DNA of 64,000 nucleotides from Rhodovulum sp. Lineage in GTDB: Bacteria > Pseudomonadota > Alphaproteobacteria > Rhodobacterales > Rhodobacteraceae. The stretch covers positions 19,904 to 83,903 of the forward strand of contig PALT01000023.1 of the NCBI GenBank assembly GCA_002706605.1, written 5' to 3'. The notes beneath the pieces are model-generated. The model made no database searches and was not told where the DNA came from. It saw only the letters and a program-made list of their open reading frames with translations. The translations under genes were made by a program, and so were the position numbers. Below are positions 60,203 through 64,000 of the stretch, piece after piece; position 1 is the stretch's first letter; every line of letters begins with the position of its first letter.

Positions 60203-61297
60203 ATGATTCAGACACCTTACTACCTGATCGACAAATCCCGTCTGCAACAGAACATGGAGCAGATCGCGACCTTGCGCGACACGTCGGGCGCCAAGGCCTT
60301 GCTGGCGTTGAAATGTTTCGCCACGTGGTCGGTGTTCGACATGATGTCGGAATACATGGATGGCACGACGTCCAGTTCCCTGTTCGAGGTCAAGCTGGGC
60401 CGCGAAAAATTCCCCGGCGAAACCCACGCCTATTCCGTGGCGTGGGCCGATCACGAGATTGATGAGGTTCTGGCGAACTCGGACAAGGTGATTTTCAACA
60501 CCGTCGGGCAGCTGACGCGGTTTGAGACCGCCAGCGCGGGCCACACCCGCGGTCTGCGCGTGAACCCCGGTGTGTCGACCAGCGGCTTTGACCTTGCCGA
60601 CCCATCCCGTCCGTTCAGCCGCCTTGGCGAACACGACCCCGCCAATATCGAACCGGTTCTGGACCGGATCAGCGGGTTCATGTTCCACAACAACTGTGAA
60701 AACGCCGATTTCGACCGGTTCGACGAGATGCTGAACGGGATCGAGGCGCGCTTTGGCCACTTGATCCGCCAGATGAAATGGATCAGCCTTGGCGGCGGCA
60801 TCCATTTCACCGGTGTGGACTATCCCCTGTCCCGTCTGGCCGAGCGGTTGAAACGTTTCGCCGGTGAGAACGAGGTTCAGGTCTATCTGGAACCCGGTGA
60901 GGCGGCGATCACGAATTCCACCACGTTGGAGGTCACCGTTCTGGACACGCTCTATAACGGCAAAAACCTTGCGATCGTGGACAGCAGCATCGAGGCGCAT
61001 ATGCTGGACCTGCTGATCTATCGCGAAAACGCCAAGATGGCACAGACCGGCCCGCACAACTGGATGATCTGCGGAAAATCCTGTCTGGCCGGTGATATTT
61101 TCGGCGAATTCGGCTTTCCCGAACCCGTTCAGGTCGGGGATCGTCTGTCGATGCAGGACGCCGCCGGATACACGATGGTGAAAAAGAATTGGTTCAATGG
61201 CGTGAAAATGCCCGCCATTGCCATACGTGAGACGGATGGAACCGAACGGTTGGTCCGTGACTTTGTTTATGAGGATTTCGTTGCCGCCCTGTCATAA
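60203..61297 (+). CDS. nspC: Carboxynorspermidine decarboxylase
   Basis: PLP decarboxylase of the alanine-racemase fold that makes norspermidine or spermidine from the carboxy form; 364 residues. PLP Lys in KALLALKCFATWSVFDMMSEYMDG, then HTRGLRVNPGVSTSGFDLADPS, MFHNNCENADFDRFDEML, WISLGGGIHFT and CGKSCLAGDIFGEF (active-site Cys). It precedes the carboxynorspermidine synthase gene by 48 bp on the same strand, which supports the pathway assignment. Confidence 0.92.
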   Translation: MIQTPYYLIDKSRLQQNMEQIATLRDTSGAKALLALKCFATWSVFDMMSEYMDGTTSSSLFEVKLGREKFPGETHAYSVAWADHEIDEVLANSDKVIFNTVGQLTRFETASAGHTRGLRVNPGVSTSGFDLADPSRPFSRLGEHDPANIEPVLDRISGFMFHNNCENADFDRFDEMLNGIEARFGHLIRQMKWISLGGGIHFTGVDYPLSRLAERLKRFAGENEVQVYLEPGEAAITNSTTLEVTVLDTLYNGKNLAIVDSSIEAHMLDLLIYRENAKMAQTGPHNWMICGKSCLAGDIFGEFGFPEPVQVGDRLSMQDAAGYTMVKKNWFNGVKMPAIAIRETDGTERLVRDFVYEDFVAALS

Positions 61298-61345
61298 TGG
61301 GGGCGCACGTTGACGGGAAAACAGCACCCAAGGAGGTCTCTTGAG

Positions 61346-62590
61346 TTGAAACAGAACGTTCTTATCATCGGCGCGGGTGGCGTCGCTCAGGTCGTGGCGC
61401 ATAAATGCGCGCAAAACAACGATGTGCTTGGGGATATCCATATCGCCAGCCGGACGCTCGCCAAATGCGAAGCGATCCTTGAGTCGGTCCGTGAAAAGGG
61501 CGCGATGAAACAAGAGGGCGTTCTTGAGGCCCATCAGGTCGATGCGACGGATTCCGCCGCTGTGGCCGATCTGATCCGCAAGACCGGCGTGGACATCGTG
61601 ATCAACGTCGGCACGGCGTTTGTGAACATGCATGTGCTGGACGGCTGTATCGAAACCGGTGCCGCCTATATCGACACGGCCATCCACGAAGAGCCCGACA
61701 AGATCTGCGAAACCCCGCCGTGGTATGCGAACTATGAGTGGAAGAAACGCGATCTCTGTGCCGAGAAAGGCGTAACCGCGATCCTGGGCGCGGGCTTTGA
61801 TCCGGGCGTGGTGAACGCCTATGCGCGCTTTGCCATCGACATGATGGATGAGGTCAAGTCGATCGACATCGTCGATATCAACGCGGGCAGCCACGGCAAA
61901 TATTTCGCGACAAACTTTGACCCCGAAATCAATTTCCGCGAATTCACCGGCACCGTCTATTACTGGGAAGACCAGACATGGAAAGAACTCTCCATGTTCG
62001 AGAGCGGCCGCGTCTGGGATTTGCCCGTCGTCGGCCCGTCGCAGGCCTATCAGTCGGGCCATGATGAGGTGCACTCATTGGCCACCAACTATCCGCAGGC
62101 CGACGTACGGTTCTGGATGGGTTTTGGCGATCACTATATCAACGTGTTCACCGTGCTGAAAAACATCGGCCTGCTGTCCGAACAACCCGTCATGACGGCC
62201 GAGGGCCAAGAGGTTGTGCCGCTGAAGGTGGTCAAGGCCTGTTTGCCCGACCCCGCCTCTCTGGCCCCTAATTATACTGGGAAAACCTGCATCGGTGATC
62301 TAGTCAAGGGCGTGAAAGACGGCGAAGAGATCGAGGTGTTCGTCTATAACGTCGCCGATCACAAAGAGGCCTACGAAGAGGTCGGTAGCCAAGGCATTTC
62401 CTACACCGCAGGCGTGCCGCCTGTTGCCGCCGCGATGCTGGTTGCGACCGGTGAATGGGACGCCAAAACGATGAAAAACGTTGAGGAACTGGACCCCAAA
62501 CCGTTCTTCTCCATCCTTGATCGCATCGGCCTGCCCACCCGCAAACGCATCGGTGGCCTGCACGGCGAAGATACGGCGTGGGACGCCTAA
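61346..62590 (+). CDS. Carboxynorspermidine synthase (saccharopine-dehydrogenase family)
   Basis: NADPH-dependent enzyme that condenses aspartate semialdehyde with a diamine; 414 residues. Rossmann start VLIIGAGGVAQVVAHKCAQNNDVLGDIHIASRT, then AAYIDTAIHEEPDKICETPPWYANYEW, GVTAILGAGFDPGVVNAYARFA. The TTG at 61346-61348 is taken as the start because AAGGAGG (61330-61336) lies 9 bases before it; a longer frame to 61310 would put the ribosome site inside the gene. It follows nspC, giving the order nspC-synthase. Confidence 0.9.
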   Translation: MKQNVLIIGAGGVAQVVAHKCAQNNDVLGDIHIASRTLAKCEAILESVREKGAMKQEGVLEAHQVDATDSAAVADLIRKTGVDIVINVGTAFVNMHVLDGCIETGAAYIDTAIHEEPDKICETPPWYANYEWKKRDLCAEKGVTAILGAGFDPGVVNAYARFAIDMMDEVKSIDIVDINAGSHGKYFATNFDPEINFREFTGTVYYWEDQTWKELSMFESGRVWDLPVVGPSQAYQSGHDEVHSLATNYPQADVRFWMGFGDHYINVFTVLKNIGLLSEQPVMTAEGQEVVPLKVVKACLPDPASLAPNYTGKTCIGDLVKGVKDGEEIEVFVYNVADHKEAYEEVGSQGISYTAGVPPVAAAMLVATGEWDAKTMKNVEELDPKPFFSILDRIGLPTRKRIGGLHGEDTAWDA

Positions 62591-62598
62591 ACATCTCG

Positions 62599-62625
62599 GG
62601 GCGGTCCGGTTGGGCCGCCCTTTTT
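62599..62625 (+). terminator. Terminator after the carboxynorspermidine operon
   Basis: GGGCGGTCC-GGTT-GGGCCGCCC (one G-U) followed by TTTTT. Strong. Confidence 0.8.
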
Positions 62626-62735
62626 CTTTGGGTCTCGACGTAAATATGTGCCTATTGCGCCGTTAACGCTAGCAACGGGCGCGGACTTCCTGTTATGAAT
62701 GATGCGCTATCCCCTCGGGATTTGAAGTTTCTAGA

Positions 62736-63695
62736 ATGGCAAAGCGCACCATGACCGACCGTCTGTTTCTTGTCGCCGATATCGGGGGAACCAACACCCG
62801 CGTGGCCCTTGGGTCCGGCGATGGCGTGGATTTGAACAGCGTTCGCAAGTTCAAAAATGCCGAGCACGCCGATCTGGAAACCATCCTGCGCGCCTATCTG
62901 GATGACGCGGGCGCGCCCGAATTGGCCGCGACCTGCATCGCAATGGCGGGCCCCGTGCGGGATAATCTGGGCACGATGACCAACCTGAACTGGACCATTG
63001 ATGCGCGCAAGATCGCGCCGATCACCGGCGGACCGGTCACGGTCCTGAACGACCTACCCGCGCAGGGCTATGCCATTGATACTCTGCCAAAAACGGCGTT
63101 CACGCCCCTGCGACAAGGCGCCGAAAATGGCGGTGGATCGCGGTTGGTTGTGGGTCTTGGAACGGGGTTCAACATCTCGACCGTCGTGGAAACCGACACG
63201 GGTCCAATCGCGACACCGGCCGAGGCGGGGCATGTGTCCCTGCCCGTCGAAACGTCCGAGGATCTGGAACTGGCGGCCTATCTGCGCGCGCATTTTGGGT
63301 TCGCCGCGCTTGAGGACGCATTGTCCGGTCGCGGCCTGTCGAACCTGCACGCTTGGCACAGCGGCACCCACAGCCGCCTGCCCAGCGATGTCATCATGGC
63401 GCGCCTTGCCGATGGCGACGCGGATGCGGCCAAGGCCATGGCGAGCTTCGCGCGGCTGCTGGGGATCGGGGTCGGGAACCTTGCCCTAACGGTGCTGCCC
63501 TATGGCGGGATTTACCTGTGTGGCGGCATGGCCCGCGCGGTTGCGCCCCACCTTATGGACAACGGGTTTGAGGCCGCGTTCCAGAACAAGGGCCGGTTTG
63601 GCGGTCTGTTAAAACAGTTCGGCATTTCGGTGATCAACGACGACTTCGCGGCCTTGCACGGCTGTTTCGCCTATTTGTCTCACGCCTCGGCCTAA
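62736..63695 (+). CDS. glk: Glucokinase
   Basis: ATP-dependent glucose phosphorylation; 319 residues. The N-terminal phosphate motif LVADIGGTNTRVAL is followed by VTVLNDLPAQGYAID (catalytic Asp), VGLGTGFNISTVV and TPAEAGHVSLPVE. It matches the Glk group of Proteobacteria. ATG 62736 or the next at 62751 (MTDRLFLV) may be the start. It is monocistronic between two terminators. Confidence 0.9.
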   Translation: MAKRTMTDRLFLVADIGGTNTRVALGSGDGVDLNSVRKFKNAEHADLETILRAYLDDAGAPELAATCIAMAGPVRDNLGTMTNLNWTIDARKIAPITGGPVTVLNDLPAQGYAIDTLPKTAFTPLRQGAENGGGSRLVVGLGTGFNISTVVETDTGPIATPAEAGHVSLPVETSEDLELAAYLRAHFGFAALEDALSGRGLSNLHAWHSGTHSRLPSDVIMARLADGDADAAKAMASFARLLGIGVGNLALTVLPYGGIYLCGGMARAVAPHLMDNGFEAAFQNKGRFGGLLKQFGISVINDDFAALHGCFAYLSHASA

Positions 63696-63704
63696 ACGCA
63701 AAAC

Positions 63705-63725
63705 GGGCCCGACCATGTCGGACCC
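63705..63725 (-). terminator. Terminator of the Gly/Met-rich gene
   Basis: On the minus strand GGGTCCGAC-ATG-GTCGGGCCC (one G-U pair) followed by a short T-run (GTTTTG). Confidence 0.6.
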
Positions 63726-63760
63726 GCCTGTAAGATGGATCGGGCAAGTACCCGTAAATC

Positions 63761-64000
63761 TTAGGATTCTTCTTTCTTTTTGGCATCCTGACGCCAGTTG
63801 ACCCAACCACCGGCCGGTGCCTTGGACTCCAGCGTCTCGGCGTCTTCGATGTTGTCGGGGTCTTTCGGGGCCAGACCGGCACCGAGGCCGCCCTGCGCTG
63901 CGCCGCCTTGTTGGCCGCCACCAAAGCCGCCACCTTGGCCACCGCCCATCATGCCGCCGCCAAAGCCGCCGCCTTGGCCACCGCCCATCATGCCGCCGCC
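63761..64000 (-). CDS. Gly/Met/Gln-rich C-terminus of an unidentified protein
   Basis: The reading frame is open to the window edge, so only the last 79 residues are present. Two near-identical runs of GGGQGGGFGGGMM lead into GGQQGGAAQGGLGAG, then a polar tail LAPKDPDNIEDAETLESKAPAGGWVNWRQDAKKKEES. The first visible ATG (63991) need not be the start. I do not recognise the family. The tail looks like a flexible extension on a folded domain outside the window. Confidence 0.6.
   Translation of the reverse strand, partial: GGGMMGGGQGGGFGGGMMGGGQGGGFGGGQQGGAAQGGLGAGLAPKDPDNIEDAETLESKAPAGGWVNWRQDAKKKEES
63927..64000. repeat. 39-bp tandem repeat
   Basis: Two units (63927-63965 and 63966-64000, the latter cut by the window edge) differ by a single base. 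They encode the GGGQGGGFGGGMM run of the Gly/Met-rich protein, and a longer array may continue outside. Confidence 0.75.

Overview
The window is a GC-rich chromosomal segment of an alphaproteobacterium, almost certainly a marine Rhodobacterales member (Rhodobacteraceae/Roseobacteraceae). The evidence is the combination of gene content and order: cckA next to recA and alaS, a mixed isc/suf cluster headed by a one-cysteine IscR, an sqdBDC sulfolipid operon, a SOS box of the alphaproteobacterial GTTC-N7-GTTC type, a CtrA-type TTAA-N7-TTAAC site, RTX and Hint_2 proteins, and a carboxynorspermidine pathway. Most of the window is ordinary core chromosome with tightly packed, often overlapping genes. 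No prophage, insertion sequence, CRISPR array or rRNA is visible; there is one tRNA, tRNA-Arg(CCG).

Layout. 0-3.7 kb: frr (cut by the window edge) and pyrH, divergent miaA, an AraC regulator and a lytic transglycosylase. 3.8-6.9 kb: a glycine-betaine/proline-type ABC importer operon with an intercistronic hairpin. 7.1-13.5 kb: ssb, then aroK-aroB (aroB carries an in-frame amber codon), a 44-codon membrane ORF, a secreted protein, a XerD-like recombinase and a CNNM/CorC membrane protein. 13.5-18.8 kb: HerA-like ATPase, a 430-bp gap with two small-RNA-like elements, an IalB-like protein, then a ketoacyl synthase-ACP-lpxD block. 18.8-22.4 kb: L,D-transpeptidase, Tat-exported M15-like peptidase (DUF882), and an AT-richer patch with two unknown genes. 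22.7-25.6 kb: sqdBDC for sulfoquinovosyl diacylglycerol.

26.0-31.3 kb holds a 1732-residue acidic RTX protein with an embedded glycoside-hydrolase-like domain, followed by tRNA-Arg. 31.5-40.4 kb is the Fe-S cluster assembly locus (iscR, cysteine desulfurase, sufB, YbjQ, FkbM-type methyltransferase, sufC, sufD, two Yip1-like membrane proteins, sufS), all on the minus strand behind a well-formed promoter. 40.5-46.3 kb: alpha/beta hydrolase, a small protein, HD hydrolase, icd, YitT, an SMR transporter and typA. 46.4-54.9 kb: a DUF1330 protein, alaS, recA (SOS box), a sulfotransferase-like protein, cckA (CtrA-type site) and rsmB. 55-64 kb: a Hint-domain protein, a GFA protein, guaB, a TehA/SLAC1-like membrane protein, a frameshifted HpcH/HpaI aldolase, the two carboxynorspermidine genes (lys1-like and nspC), glk and the end of a Gly/Met-rich protein.

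The themes that stand out are envelope biology (lipid A acylation, peptidoglycan L,D-crosslinking, lytic transglycosylase, sulfolipid, a secreted RTX glycanase candidate) and regulatory DNA (CtrA, LexA, IscR candidates). Two otherwise conserved genes, aroB and the HpcH/HpaI aldolase, are interrupted by a single nonsense codon and a single-base frameshift, so either recent decay or base-call errors must be considered. I saw no obviously unprecedented multi-gene system. The most novel single object is the RTX protein with the GH-A-like core.
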